Positions 50,958 through 60,242 of a stretch of DNA of 64,000 nucleotides are shown here, one piece after another. Each line of letters begins with the position of its first letter. The stretch's first letter is position 1. Under the pieces are notes generated by a model, which worked only from the letters and a program-made list of their open reading frames with translations, did no database searches and was not told the origin of the DNA. Both the position numbers and the translations under genes were made by a program. Origin of the DNA: Rhodovulum sp. ES.010 (GTDB lineage: Bacteria > Pseudomonadota > Alphaproteobacteria > Rhodobacterales > Rhodobacteraceae); the NCBI RefSeq assembly GCF_900142935.1, contig NZ_FSRS01000001.1, positions 1,684,001 through 1,748,000 of the forward strand, given 5' to 3'.

Positions 50958-52070
50958 ATGAAACTCAAACACGTGCTTCTGACGACCGGCGCCGCGATGC
51001 TTGCCGCCCCGGTGGCCGGGGCGCAGGAGATGGCCGACTCGATGACGCTGGTGTCCTGGGGCGGCGCCTACCAGAACAGCCAGGTCAACGCCTACACCGA
51101 GCCCTACAAGGAGATGCACCCGGGCCTGGAAGTGGTCTGGGACGAAAGCTCGAACGAGGCGGTCGCCAAACTGCGCGCGATGAACGAGGCCGGCAACCTC
51201 ACCTGGGACCTGGTCGACGTGACCGCGGCCGACGCGATGCGGCTTTGCGACGAGGGCCTGGCGATGGAGGTCGACCATGACGAGCTGCTGGCCGAGGCGC
51301 CGGACGGCACGTCCGCGTCCGACGATTTCGGCGACACCATCGTCAGCGACTGCTTCATCCCGCAGATCGTCTACTCGATCACCTTCGGCTACCGCACCGA
51401 CATGATCCCCGAGGGCACCGAGCCGCCGAGCGACATCTGCGCGATCTTCGACACCGAAGCCTATCCGGGCAAGCGCAGCCTCGAAAAGCGCCCGATCAAC
51501 AACGTCGAATGGGCGCTGCTCTGCGACGGCGTGCCGAAGGCCGAAATCTACGACGTGCTCGAGACCGAGGAAGGCCAGGAGCGCGCGCTGGCCAAGCTGG
51601 AGACGATCAAGGACGACGTGATCTGGTGGTCGGCCGGCGCCGACACGCCGCAGCTGCTCGCCGATGGCGAGGTGGTGATGGGCTCCACCTATAACGGCCG
51701 GCTGTTCAGCCTGATCGAGGAGCAGGACCAGCCCGTCGCGATGCTGTGGGACGGCCAGGTGTTCGACCTCGACGGCTGGATCATCCCCGACGGCCTGCCC
51801 GAAGAGCGGCTGGCGCGGGTCAAGGACTTCGTCCGCTTCGCCACCGACACCCAGCGGCTGGCCGACCAGGCCAAGTACATCTCCTACGGCCCGGCGCGCG
51901 ACTCGTCGCAGCCGCTGGTCTCGACCCATGCCGAGCTCGGCATCGAGATGGCGCCGCACATGCCGACCAACCCGGAGAACGCGCAGAACACCTTCCTGCA
52001 GAACTTCGAGTGGTGGGCCGACTACCGCGACGACCTGGACGCCAAGTTCCAGGCCTGGCTCGCGCAGTAA
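50958..52070 (+). CDS. Periplasmic binding protein of the polyamine-type ABC transporter
   Basis: A 370-residue PotD/F-like protein with Sec signal (KHVLLTTGAAMLAAPVAGAQ). The mature part starts with the family pattern TLVSWGGAYQNSQ and contains VVWDESSNEAVAKL, WDLVDVTAADAM and WIIPDGLPEE. The ligand may be putrescine, spermidine or a related amine; it cannot be told from sequence. AAGGAGAG precedes the ATG. Confidence 0.9.
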   Translation: MKLKHVLLTTGAAMLAAPVAGAQEMADSMTLVSWGGAYQNSQVNAYTEPYKEMHPGLEVVWDESSNEAVAKLRAMNEAGNLTWDLVDVTAADAMRLCDEGLAMEVDHDELLAEAPDGTSASDDFGDTIVSDCFIPQIVYSITFGYRTDMIPEGTEPPSDICAIFDTEAYPGKRSLEKRPINNVEWALLCDGVPKAEIYDVLETEEGQERALAKLETIKDDVIWWSAGADTPQLLADGEVVMGSTYNGRLFSLIEEQDQPVAMLWDGQVFDLDGWIIPDGLPEERLARVKDFVRFATDTQRLADQAKYISYGPARDSSQPLVSTHAELGIEMAPHMPTNPENAQNTFLQNFEWWADYRDDLDAKFQAWLAQ

Positions 52071-52149
52071 GCGCAGGCTGACCGGCCGGGCGCGCCGCGC
52101 GCGCCCGGCCCGCCGCCGACGACGGCGGAGTTTTGCGGGGACAGACGCG

Positions 52150-52440
52150 ATGCCCAAGGGATACATCATCGGCCATATCACCGTGACCGACCCGGAGGCC
52201 TACCAGGACTACATCCGGCGCGACACGCCGATCCTGGAAAGCTACGGCGGCCGGTTCATCGTGCGCGGCGGCGCCTCCGAGGCGCCCGAGGGTCCGGTCA
52301 AGGACCGCCACGTGGTCATCGAGTTCCCCGATTTCGAGACGGCGAAACGCGCCTTCCATTCGCCGGAATACCAGGAGGTGGCGCGGATCCGCCATGCCAC
52401 CGCCGAAAGCGACATCGTGCTGGTCGAGGGGGTGGAATGA
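52150..52440 (+). CDS. DUF1330 family protein in the ABC operon
   Basis: A 96-residue dimeric alpha/beta-barrel (ferredoxin-like) protein: GYIIGHITVTDPEAYQDYI, GGRFIVRGG, VVIEFPDFETAKRAFHSPEY and a C-terminal strand are typical. Function unknown; the fold is shared with small monooxygenases and isomerases. Located between the binding protein and permease genes and overlapping the latter by 4 bases (ATGA), so it probably acts on or senses the transported compound. Confidence 0.88.
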   Translation: MPKGYIIGHITVTDPEAYQDYIRRDTPILESYGGRFIVRGGASEAPEGPVKDRHVVIEFPDFETAKRAFHSPEYQEVARIRHATAESDIVLVEGVE

Positions 52441-54161
52441 CCGATATCGCCACGGGACCGGGCGCCTCGGGGCGCCGTCAGGACATCGCCCACAGCGCCG
52501 CGCCCGCGACCGGCCCGGTTCTGGCCGCCGACGGCCGCCCGCTCAAGCAGAGCCTGCGCCGCGCGCTGCGCGCCGAGAAGCTGCGCGCGCTGGCGCTGAT
52601 CGCGCCGCTGCTGATCTTTGTCCTCGTGACCTTCATCGCGCCGATCGCGGACATGCTGTTCCGCTCGGTCGAGAACCAGATCGTGTCCGAGACCCTGCCG
52701 CGGACCGCCCAGGCGCTGCAGGACTGGGACCACAATTCCGGCGACCTGCCGCCCGACGACACGCTGGCGGCCTTCACCTACGACATGGTGGCCGCCGCCG
52801 AGCGCAAGGAACATACCCGCCTCGGCACCCGCCTGAACTACGAAATGACCGGCATCTCCTCGCTGTTCCGCAAGACCGGGCGGCGGGTCGACGATTTCGG
52901 CGAAATCTACATGGACCAGCTGATCGAGGTCGCGCCCGCGCTGGAAGAGCCCGCGACCTGGATGACGCTGATGGCCGCGCCCGACTGGCTGGCCGATTAC
53001 GAGGTCTGGAACGCCGCGCGCACCGCCGCGGACGAGGCCGGGCGCGACTTCGACCAGGTCCCGCCTCTCTTCGAGGTCAAGGCGGGCGTCGCCGAGGTGC
53101 TGCCCGAAACCGCCGACGCCTATGGCGAGTTCGCCCGCATCGTCCAGGTCGAGGACGAAGACAACCCCGCCGAGGAAGAGGCCTGGGCGCCGGTGTTCCT
53201 CGCGCTCTACCGCGACCTCGTGCATGTCGGCCCCGGCGCGCTCGACGATCTGGACCCCGAAAGCGCGGCGATCCTGGCCCCGGCCCACGACGCGGTCGAA
53301 GGCTTCGAGACCGTGCCGCTGGCCGATCTCTATATCGACGCCGACGAGGACTGGGCCGATCCGCAGGTCTGGGCGACGATCCAGGCGTTCGCCCCCGACT
53401 ATACCGCGGGCTACTTCCTCTCGTCGGTCGACCTGCAGAAAACGCCCGACGGCATCGCCGCCCAGCCCGAGAACCAGCAGATCTACATCATGCTGTTCGA
53501 GCGGACGCTGTTCATGAGCCTGATGATCATGGGCAGTTGCGTCCTGTTGGGCTATCCCATCGCCTACCTGCTGTCGAACCTGCCGCTGCGCACCTCGAAC
53601 ATCCTGCTGATCCTGGTGCTGCTGCCGTTCTGGACCTCGCTCCTGGTGCGGACCTCGGCCTGGAAGGTGCTGTTGCAGCAGCAGGGCGTGATCAACGACG
53701 TGCTCGTCTGGATCGGGATCGTGGCCGACGACGCGCGGCTGGTGATGATCAACAACCAGTTCGGCACCATCGTCGCGATGACCCACATCCTGCTGCCGTT
53801 CATGATCCTGCCGCTCTACTCGGTCATGAAGACCATTCCGCCGTCCTATGTGCGGGCGGCCAAGAGCCTCGGCGCGACCAACTGGACCGCGTTCTGGCGG
53901 GTCTACTTCCCGCAATCGGTGCCCGGCATCGGCGCGGGCTGCATCCTCGTCTTCATCCTGGCCATCGGCTACTACATCACGCCGGAACTGGTCGGCGGCA
54001 CGACCGGGACGTTCATCTCGAACCGGATCGCCTATCACATTTCCACGTCGCTCAACTGGGGCCTCGCCGCGGCGCTGGGCTCGATCCTGCTGATCGTGGT
54101 CCTGATGCTCTACTGGCTCTACGACAAGCTCGTGGGCATCGACAACGTGAGCCTGGGGTAA
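52437..54161 (+). CDS. Polyamine-type ABC permease with a large periplasmic insertion
   Basis: A 574-residue PotB-like permease, about twice the usual length. The first membrane segment is at residues 50-72 (ALALIAPLLIFVLVTFIAPI). Then come about 275 acidic, soluble residues (73-347) before the second segment (LFMSLMIMGSCVLLGYPIAY). The docking EAA loop is SYVRAAKSLGATNWTAFWRV. The insertion should lie in the periplasm, where it could contact the binding protein. Related long permeases are known in Rhodobacteraceae. Confidence 0.9.
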   Translation: MTDIATGPGASGRRQDIAHSAAPATGPVLAADGRPLKQSLRRALRAEKLRALALIAPLLIFVLVTFIAPIADMLFRSVENQIVSETLPRTAQALQDWDHNSGDLPPDDTLAAFTYDMVAAAERKEHTRLGTRLNYEMTGISSLFRKTGRRVDDFGEIYMDQLIEVAPALEEPATWMTLMAAPDWLADYEVWNAARTAADEAGRDFDQVPPLFEVKAGVAEVLPETADAYGEFARIVQVEDEDNPAEEEAWAPVFLALYRDLVHVGPGALDDLDPESAAILAPAHDAVEGFETVPLADLYIDADEDWADPQVWATIQAFAPDYTAGYFLSSVDLQKTPDGIAAQPENQQIYIMLFERTLFMSLMIMGSCVLLGYPIAYLLSNLPLRTSNILLILVLLPFWTSLLVRTSAWKVLLQQQGVINDVLVWIGIVADDARLVMINNQFGTIVAMTHILLPFMILPLYSVMKTIPPSYVRAAKSLGATNWTAFWRVYFPQSVPGIGAGCILVFILAIGYYITPELVGGTTGTFISNRIAYHISTSLNWGLAAALGSILLIVVLMLYWLYDKLVGIDNVSLG

Positions 54162-54167
54162 CCACAC

Positions 54168-55028
54168 ATGTCACAGATGGACCTGCCGCCCTATGCCACC
54201 ACCGGCCAGAAGATCTGGCATTACGGGTTCAAGGTGCTTTGCGGGCTGATCTTCTTCTTCCTGATCGCGCCGATCCTGGTGATCATCCCGCTCAGCTTCA
54301 ACGCCGAGAACTTCTTCACCTTCACGCCGGGCATGCTGGCCTTCGAGGCCGACGCCTATTCGCTGAAACACTACCGCGACTTCTTCACCAATCCCGACTG
54401 GCAACAGGCGCTGTGGAATTCGGTCAAGATCGCGCCGGCGGCGACCTTTCTGGCGGTGACGCTGGGCACGCTGGCGGCGGTGGGCCTGTCCCAGGAGCAC
54501 GTGCCCTACCGCCGCGCGATCATGGCGATCCTGATCTCGCCGATGATCGTGCCGCTGATCATCTCGGCGGCGGGGATGTATTTCTTCTACTCGCGGATCG
54601 GGCTGCAGGGCACCTATCTGGGCGTCGTTCTGGCCCATGCGGCGCTGGGCATCCCCTTCGTCATCATTACCGTGACGGCGACGCTGGTGGGGTTCGACAA
54701 GTCGCTGACGCGGGCCGCGGCGAACCTGGGCGCCGACCCGGTGACGACCTTCTTCAAGGTGCAGATGCCGCTGATCCTGCCCGGGGTGATCTCCGGCGGG
54801 CTCTTCGCCTTCATCACCTCCTTCGACGAGGTGGTGGTGGTGCTGTTCGTGGGCTCGGCCAACCAGCAGACCCTGCCCTGGCAGATGTTCACCGGCCTGC
54901 GCGAACAGATCAGCCCGACGATCCTCGCGGTGGCCACGATCCTCGTGGCGATCTCGATCGCGCTTCTGACCACGGTGGAAGTCCTGCGCCGCCGGTCCGA
55001 GAAACTGCGGGGCATGAGTCCCGGTTGA
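54168..55028 (+). CDS. Polyamine-type ABC permease
   Basis: A 286-residue PotC-like permease with six membrane segments (first: LCGLIFFFLIAPILVIIPLS). EAA loop: SLTRAAANLGADPVTTFFKV. Partner of the long permease 6 bases upstream. Confidence 0.92.
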   Translation: MSQMDLPPYATTGQKIWHYGFKVLCGLIFFFLIAPILVIIPLSFNAENFFTFTPGMLAFEADAYSLKHYRDFFTNPDWQQALWNSVKIAPAATFLAVTLGTLAAVGLSQEHVPYRRAIMAILISPMIVPLIISAAGMYFFYSRIGLQGTYLGVVLAHAALGIPFVIITVTATLVGFDKSLTRAAANLGADPVTTFFKVQMPLILPGVISGGLFAFITSFDEVVVVLFVGSANQQTLPWQMFTGLREQISPTILAVATILVAISIALLTTVEVLRRRSEKLRGMSPG

Positions 55029-55099
55029 TCCCGCCCCTTTGCGAAACGGCGCGGCGCTTCTTACGTTGAAGACGGTGACGCGAACAAAGGAGGGAGCCC

Positions 55100-55534
55100 A
55101 TGAAACCGCTGCAAACGCTGGTCCTGCTGGCCAATGAGCGCGAAGCGCAACTGCTGGTCAATCTCGGCCCCAACAAGGGCCTCACCGAACTCCTGCGCTT
55201 CGATGCGGCGCAGAACATCGAGTATTCCGACCAGCGCGGGCGCGAGCAGGGCGGCCCCGACATGGGCGGCCATTCCTACCAGCCGCCGACCAGCCCGCGC
55301 GAGCAGAACCGCGAGGCGTTCGCCGACGACGTGCTGAAGGTGAGCCTGCAGGAATGGGAGCGCGGCGATTTCACGCGCTTCGTGATGAGCGCGCCGCCCA
55401 AGATGCTGGGCGAGTTGAGGAACCGGCTGGCCGGCCCCCTCAAGGGCGCGCTTGCCGCGGACATGGACAAGGACATCGTGGGGGTTGCGACGGACGACCT
55501 GCCACGCCATTTCAAGGATGTGATCGTTTTCTGA
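55100..55534 (+). CDS. Host attachment family protein
   Basis: A 144-residue protein of the Host_attach family (PF10116): TLVLLANEREAQLLVNLGPN at the N-terminus, SYQPPTSPREQNREAFADDV in the middle, and FVMSAPPKMLGELRNRL near the end, with a C-terminal LPRHFKDVI. Named after plant/host attachment proteins of Agrobacterium-type bacteria; it may bind RNA or nucleotides. AAGGAGGGAGCCC precedes the ATG. Confidence 0.85.
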   Translation: MKPLQTLVLLANEREAQLLVNLGPNKGLTELLRFDAAQNIEYSDQRGREQGGPDMGGHSYQPPTSPREQNREAFADDVLKVSLQEWERGDFTRFVMSAPPKMLGELRNRLAGPLKGALAADMDKDIVGVATDDLPRHFKDVIVF

Positions 55535-55635
55535 ACCGGGGCGCCGGTGCTCCGGCCACAACGCGGAGACGCTGACCTGCCACGGGATTTTTCCTCCACC
55601 TGCGATTAGAGTCCGACCCAAGGAGGGGACGGACA

Positions 55636-55902
55636 ATGAAGCGAACGAGATACAGCGAAGAGCAGATTATCGGCATCCTGGCCGAGCATGAGGCCGGGGC
55701 GAAGTGTGCCGATCTGTGCCGCAAGCACGGCATGTCGGAGGGGACGTTCTACAACTGGAAAGCCAAATACGGCGGCATGACGGTGTCAGAGGCCAAACGG
55801 CTGAAGGCGCTCGAGGACGAGAACGCCAAGTTGAAGAAGCTGCTGGCGGAGCAGATGCTGGATCTGGCCGCGATGCGCGAGCTGGTTTCAAAAAAGTGGT
55901 GA
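55636..55902 (+). CDS. IS3-family transposase OrfA
   Basis: An 88-residue DNA-binding subunit. Helix-turn-helix [17 protein letters not shown] with [20 protein letters not shown], then a leucine zipper ([20 protein letters not shown]). A slippery AAAAAAG at 55890-55896 lies just before the stop, allowing -1 frameshifting into OrfB to make OrfAB. Confidence 0.93.
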   Translation: MKRTRYSEEQIIGILAEHEAGAKCADLCRKHGMSEGTFYNWKAKYGGMTVSEAKRLKALEDENAKLKKLLAEQMLDLAAMRELVSKKW

Positions 55903-56825
55903 CGCCCGTCGTGAAGCGCGAGGCGGTCGCGCATCTGAAGGCCCGGTTCGGGCTGTCGGAACGACGGGCGTGCCAGATTGCCGGCGCGGATCGGAAGACG
56001 ATCCGCTACCGGTCGCAACGCGCACCCGACACGGAACTGCGCGGCCGATTGCGGGAGCTTGCCAACGAGCGTCGGCGGTTCGGCTACCGGCGGCTCTTCG
56101 TCCTGCTCCGGCGGGAGGGCGAGCCCTCGGGGATCAACCGTATCTACCGGCTTTACCGCGAGGAAGGGCTGACCGTCCGCAAGCGGCGCGCGCGGCGCAA
56201 GGCCATCGGCACCCGCGCCCCGATCCTGGTCGAGGCGCGCGCAAATGCCCGTTGGTCACTGGATTTCGTCCATGACCAGTTCGCGTGCGGGCGGCGGTTC
56301 CGGGTGCTGAACATCGTCGATGACGTCACGCGCGAATGCCTCGCCGCGATCCCGGACACGTCGATCTCCGGCCGGCGCGTCGCGCGGGAGCTGACGGCGC
56401 TGATCGAACGTCGCGGCAAGCCGGGAATGATCGTGTCGGACAACGGGACGGAACTGACCTCGAACGCGATCCTGAAGTGGTGCGCCGAGAACCGGATCGA
56501 ATGGCACTACATCGCGCCGGGCAAGCCGATGCAGAATGGCTTTGTCGAGAGCTTCAACGGCCGGATGCGGGACGAGTTCTTGAACGAGACGCTGTTTCGT
56601 AACCTCGCCCATGCCCGCGACCTGATCGCCGCCTGGGTCGCCGACTACAACACCGAGCGCCCCCATTCGGCCTTGGGCTATCAGACCCCGGCTGACTACG
56701 CGCAGACCCTGACCACCGCAATCGCCCGACCCGCTGCGCGAGATGAGAGCTCCGCGCGTCGGGCGATTGCTCAACCCGCGCCATTTGGCGTAAACACCAA
56801 CCGGGCTCCGGTCGCGGCTGGATGA
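55899..56825 (+). CDS. IS3-family transposase OrfB (DDE catalytic part)
   Basis: A 308-residue rve-type integrase domain. Catalytic acids are in [21 protein letters not shown] and [30 protein letters not shown] is the typical end of IS3 OrfB. Probably expressed as OrfAB by -1 frameshift; GTG at 55899 could give OrfB alone. Its stop (56823-56825) overlaps an ATG at 56822 that is in frame with the downstream DUF4389 gene. Confidence 0.93.
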   Translation: MTPVVKREAVAHLKARFGLSERRACQIAGADRKTIRYRSQRAPDTELRGRLRELANERRRFGYRRLFVLLRREGEPSGINRIYRLYREEGLTVRKRRARRKAIGTRAPILVEARANARWSLDFVHDQFACGRRFRVLNIVDDVTRECLAAIPDTSISGRRVARELTALIERRGKPGMIVSDNGTELTSNAILKWCAENRIEWHYIAPGKPMQNGFVESFNGRMRDEFLNETLFRNLAHARDLIAAWVADYNTERPHSALGYQTPADYAQTLTTAIARPAARDESSARRAIAQPAPFGVNTNRAPVAAG

Positions 56826-56851
56826 AAGATCAGTGGCAGGTCAACGCCCCC

Positions 56852-57166
56852 ATGACCGACACGACCGATTCCCCGAGCGACGACCAACCCGAAGCCGGCG
56901 GCCGGCAGAAGACCGTGAACGGCAACACCCGCGAGGTCTGGACCCGCGGCCTCTGGATGCTGGTTCTGCTGCTGCTGTTCTCGATCGCCCAGGCGCTGCT
57001 GTGGGCGACCGCGATCCTTCAGTTCGGCTGGCTGCTGTTCACGGGCAGGAAGAACCCGCACATCACCGATTTCGGCACCAAGCTCGGCAACTGGATGGCG
57101 ATCACGGCCCGCTACCAGGCCGTGGCCGGCGAGGAAAAGCCGTTCCCCTGGTCGGAATGGAAATGA
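56852..57166 (+). CDS. DUF4389 membrane protein, 5' region disrupted by the IS
   Basis: A 104-residue protein with an N-terminal acidic tail and one long hydrophobic region (GLWMLVLLLLFSIAQALLWA; TAILQFGWLLFTG), followed by KNPHITDFGTKLGNW, the DUF4389 signature. The IS sits 8 bases upstream of this ATG. Its old ribosome site GGAG (55565-55568) is now on the far side of the IS. An in-frame ATG at 56822, inside the IS end and overlapping the OrfB stop, could give a version with 10 extra residues by coupling. Confidence 0.82.
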   Translation: MTDTTDSPSDDQPEAGGRQKTVNGNTREVWTRGLWMLVLLLLFSIAQALLWATAILQFGWLLFTGRKNPHITDFGTKLGNWMAITARYQAVAGEEKPFPWSEWK

Positions 57167-57190
57167 CCATGGCGGCAGGGACCCTGGCGG

Positions 57191-57209
57191 CAGGGGGCTC
57201 CGCCCCCTG
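57191..57209. terminator. Hairpin between convergent genes
   Basis: CAGGGGGC-TCC-GCCCCCTG is a perfect 8-base stem between the convergent DUF4389 and pepF genes. It lacks a T-run and is followed by the family repeat at 57,211-57,240. It could serve as a bidirectional terminator. Confidence 0.45.
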
Positions 57210-57210
57210 A

Positions 57211-57240
57211 CCCCCGGGATATTTCGGGCCAGAAGAAGGC
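57211..57240 (+). repeat. Rhodobacteraceae intergenic repeat, copy 1
   Basis: CCCCCGGGATATTTCGGGCC followed by AGAAGAAGGC. The same element recurs inverted at 59,176-59,205 and in a diverged copy at 60,243-60,276. Confidence 0.7.
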
Positions 57241-57270
57241 CGGGACGCGGGCAGCGCGCCCCGGCCGCCG

Positions 57271-59094
57271 TCAGTCTTCCATCGCTTCGAGCTCGTCGAT
57301 CATCCCCGAGATCATCGACAGCCCCTTGTCCCAGAACGCCGGGTCGGAGGCATCCAGTCCGAAGGGCGCAAGCAGTTCCTTGTGATGCTTGGAGCCCCCG
57401 GCCTTGAGCATGTCGAAATACTTGTCCTGGAAGTCTGCGCCGCTTTCCTCGTAGACCGCGTAGAGCGCGTTCACCAGCCCGTCGCCGAACGCGTAGGCGT
57501 AGACATAGAAGGGCGAGTGGACGAAATGCGGGATATAGGCCCAGAAGGTCTCGTAGCCCGGCATGAACTCGAAGACCGGGCCGAGGGATTCGCCCTGCAC
57601 GCTCATCCAGATCCCGTTGATGTCCTCGGGTGTCAGTTCGCCGCCGCGCCGCGCCGCGTGCAGCTTGCACTCGAAATCGTAGAACGCGATCTGGCGGACC
57701 ACAGTGTTGATCATGTCCTCGACCTTGCCGGCCAGCAGCGTCTTCTTCTGCGCCGGGGTGTCGGCCGCGGCCAAGAGCTTGCGGAAGGTCAGCATCTCGC
57801 CGAAGACGGAGGCGGTTTCGGCCAGCGTCAGCGGGGTCGAGGACAAGAGCTCGCCCTGGTCGGCGGCCAGAACCTGGTGCACGCCGTGGCCCAGTTCATG
57901 GGCGAGCGTCATCACGTCCCGCGGTTTTCCGAGGTAGTTCAGCATGACATAGGGGTGCACATCCGTCACCGTGGGATGCGCGAAGGCGCCCGGCGCCTTG
58001 CCCGGTTTCACGCCCGCATCGATCCAGCCCTTCTGGAAAAACGGCTCGGCCAACTCGGCCATCTTCGGCGAGAAGTCGGAATAGGCCTCCATCACGGTCG
58101 CTTTCGCCGTCTCCCAGTCCACCGTCTTGGGCTCCTCGGTGGGCAGCGGCGCGTTCCGGTCCCAGACCTGCAGCTTGTCGAGCCCCATCCAGCGCGCCTT
58201 CAGCGCGTAATAGCGGTGCGAGAGCTTGGGATAGGCCGCCACCACCGCATCGCGCAGCGCCGCGACCACCTCGGGCTCGACGTCGTTGGCCAGGTGCCGG
58301 CCGGTCTGCGGCGTCGGCATCTTGCGCCAGCGGTCCTCGACCTCCTTTTCCTTCGCCAGCGTGTTGTGGACGCGCGCGAAGAGCTTGAGGTTCGCCCCGA
58401 AGGTCTCGGCCAGCGCGCGCGCCGCCGCCTCGCGTTTCGCCCGGTCGGGATCGGTCAGCAGGTTCAGCGTGCCCTCGATCCCGAGCATCTCGCCGTCGAC
58501 GTGGAATTCCAGCGCCGCGATGGTCTCGTCGAACAGCTTGTTCCAGGCCGAGGCGCCGACCACCGACTGGTCGTGCAGGAACTTCTCCAGCTCATCCGAC
58601 AGTTGGTAGGGCCGCATCGCGCGCAACCGGTCGAAGACAGGCTTGTAGCGGGCGAGATCGGCATTCGCCTCGAACAGCGCCTCCAGCCGGCCGTTCTCGA
58701 TCCGGTTCAGCTCCAGCGTGAAGAAGACCAGCGGCGTGGTATGCGTGGTGATCCGGTCCTGGCAGTCCGACAGGAACTTGGCGCGGCCCGCATCCACCGT
58801 GTTCTGGTAATAGCGCAGCCCGGCAAAGGACATGATCCGCCCCGAGACGCGGTTGATCGCCTCGTAGCGATGCACGCAGCCCAGCATCCCCCCGGCATCC
58901 AGATCGCCCAGCTTGCCCTCGTAATCGGCGGCAAACGCGGCGCATTCGCGCTCCAGCCAGTCCATGTCGCGCGCGATCTCGGGCGCGTCGGGGGCGGCGT
59001 AAAGGTCGGTCAGGTCCCATTCCGGCAGGTTGCCGAGGCCCTCTCCGGCGGTGGCATTGGCATCGAAGACGGGGGCGGGGGGAGCGATCGTCAT
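57271..59094 (-). CDS. pepF: M3-family oligoendopeptidase F
   Basis: A 607-residue zinc peptidase degrading short peptides in the cytoplasm. The zinc motif is TLAHELGHGVHQ (HExxH) and the third ligand lies in TLAETASVFGEML. FHPTVTDVHPYVML-type sequence (here FAHPTVTDVHPYVMLNY) precedes it, and PHFVHSPFYVYAYAFGDGL forms the substrate-side helix. ATG 59094 begins the conserved protein; the frame extends upstream through the intergenic repeat without coding character. Confidence 0.94.
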   Translation of the reverse strand: MTIAPPAPVFDANATAGEGLGNLPEWDLTDLYAAPDAPEIARDMDWLERECAAFAADYEGKLGDLDAGGMLGCVHRYEAINRVSGRIMSFAGLRYYQNTVDAGRAKFLSDCQDRITTHTTPLVFFTLELNRIENGRLEALFEANADLARYKPVFDRLRAMRPYQLSDELEKFLHDQSVVGASAWNKLFDETIAALEFHVDGEMLGIEGTLNLLTDPDRAKREAAARALAETFGANLKLFARVHNTLAKEKEVEDRWRKMPTPQTGRHLANDVEPEVVAALRDAVVAAYPKLSHRYYALKARWMGLDKLQVWDRNAPLPTEEPKTVDWETAKATVMEAYSDFSPKMAELAEPFFQKGWIDAGVKPGKAPGAFAHPTVTDVHPYVMLNYLGKPRDVMTLAHELGHGVHQVLAADQGELLSSTPLTLAETASVFGEMLTFRKLLAAADTPAQKKTLLAGKVEDMINTVVRQIAFYDFECKLHAARRGGELTPEDINGIWMSVQGESLGPVFEFMPGYETFWAYIPHFVHSPFYVYAYAFGDGLVNALYAVYEESGADFQDKYFDMLKAGGSKHHKELLAPFGLDASDPAFWDKGLSMISGMIDELEAMED

Positions 59095-59175
59095 GGGAAC
59101 CTCTCTGATGTCGCGACGCTTCAACACATAGGGCCGGGGGGCGGGGGCGGGCAAGGGCAGCGATCCGCGCCCCGC

Positions 59176-59205
59176 GCCTTCTTCTGGCCGGAAGCATCCC
59201 GGGGG
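59176..59205 (-). repeat. Rhodobacteraceae intergenic repeat, copy 2
   Basis: Reverse complement of copy 1 with few changes (minus strand CCCCCGGGATGCTTCCGGCC, then AGAAGAAGGC). It lies between the divergent pepF and FAH-family genes. Confidence 0.68.
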
Positions 59206-59326
59206 AGTCGCCCGGAACGGGCGACGGGGGCAGAGCCCCCGCACGGCCCCACCAGTCTTCACGCTCGACAGCGTGGGCGGGCCGGTATAGGCCGGAAGGC
59301 AACCGAGCTCAGACGCGGAGCCAGCG

Positions 59327-60169
59327 ATGAAACTCTTGATGGTGGGCCCGGCGGGGCAGGAGAAACCGGCCCTGATGGATGCCGAGGGGCGGTTGCGCGA
59401 TCTTTCGTTCAAGGCCGGCGCCTTCGCCGGCGAGGGCGTCTCGCTCGAGGCGCTCGACGCGATCCGCGCACTCGACCCGGAGGCGCTGCCCGTGCTGACC
59501 GAGACGCCCCGGATCGGCTCCTGCCTCGCCTCGGTGCCGAATTTCCACTGCATCGGGCTGAACTACGCGCGTCACGCCGCCGAGACGGGGGCCAAGCCAC
59601 CGGCCGAGCCGATCCTGTTCTCCAAGGCGACCTCGGCGCTCTCGGGCCCCTACGACCCGGTCCCGATCCCCCCCGGCTCGGAAAAGGCCGACTGGGAGGT
59701 GGAGCTCGGCGTGGTCATCGGCCGCGCCGCCTGGCAGGTGACCGAAGCCGAGGCGCTGGCCCATGTCGCGGGCTATTGCGTGGTCAACGACGTCTCCGAG
59801 CGCAGCTTCCAGATCGAACGCGGCGGGCAGTGGATCAAGGGCAAGTCGGCGCCCGGCTTCGGCCCGGTGGGCCCCTGGCTGGTCACCGCCGACGAGGTGC
59901 CCGACCCGCAGGCGCTGGCGCTCTCGCTCGACCTGAACGGCGCGCGCGTGCAGGACAGTTCGACCGACGACATGATCTTTTCCGTGGCCGAGCTGATCAG
60001 CTACATGAGCCGGTTCTTCCGCCTCGTGCCGGGCGACCTGATCGCCACGGGCACGCCCGCGGGCGTCGGCATGGGCATGCGGCCGCAACGGTTCCTGCGG
60101 CCCGGCGACGTGATGGACCTGCGCGTCGAGGGGCTCGGGGCGCAGCGCCAGGAGGTGGTCGCGGGCTGA
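59327..60169 (+). CDS. Fumarylacetoacetate hydrolase family protein
   Basis: A 280-residue metal-dependent hydrolase or decarboxylase. The FAH core has CIGLNYARHAAETGA, LFSKATSALSGPYDPV, DWEVELGVVIG with the metal-binding Glu residues, NDVSERSFQ and the C-terminal ATGTPAGVGMG loop. Substrate is a small 2,4-dioxo acid or similar; probable 2-hydroxyhepta-2,4-diene-1,7-dioate-type or acylpyruvase activity. No pathway neighbours help. Confidence 0.9.
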   Translation: MKLLMVGPAGQEKPALMDAEGRLRDLSFKAGAFAGEGVSLEALDAIRALDPEALPVLTETPRIGSCLASVPNFHCIGLNYARHAAETGAKPPAEPILFSKATSALSGPYDPVPIPPGSEKADWEVELGVVIGRAAWQVTEAEALAHVAGYCVVNDVSERSFQIERGGQWIKGKSAPGFGPVGPWLVTADEVPDPQALALSLDLNGARVQDSSTDDMIFSVAELISYMSRFFRLVPGDLIATGTPAGVGMGMRPQRFLRPGDVMDLRVEGLGAQRQEVVAG

Positions 60170-60242
60170 GCCCGCGGCCCGCGCGGGGCTGCGCGCCCCC
60201 CGCCTCCGGCCGCGGGCGGGGCGCCCGGCTGCGCCGGGCGCG

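Larger units (their letters stand above)
55573..56843 (+). mobile_element. IS3-family insertion sequence, IS407-like
   Basis: A 1271-base element. The left end TGACCTGCCACGGGATTTTT and the right end (read inwards) TGACCTGCCACTGATCTTTC are imperfect terminal inverted repeats beginning TG and ending CA. Both sides carry the 4-bp target duplication ACGC (55569-55572 and 56844-56847). It contains orfA and orfB in a -1 frame relation with an A6G slippery site. IS407-group elements make 4-bp duplications. It looks complete and recently inserted. Confidence 0.92.
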
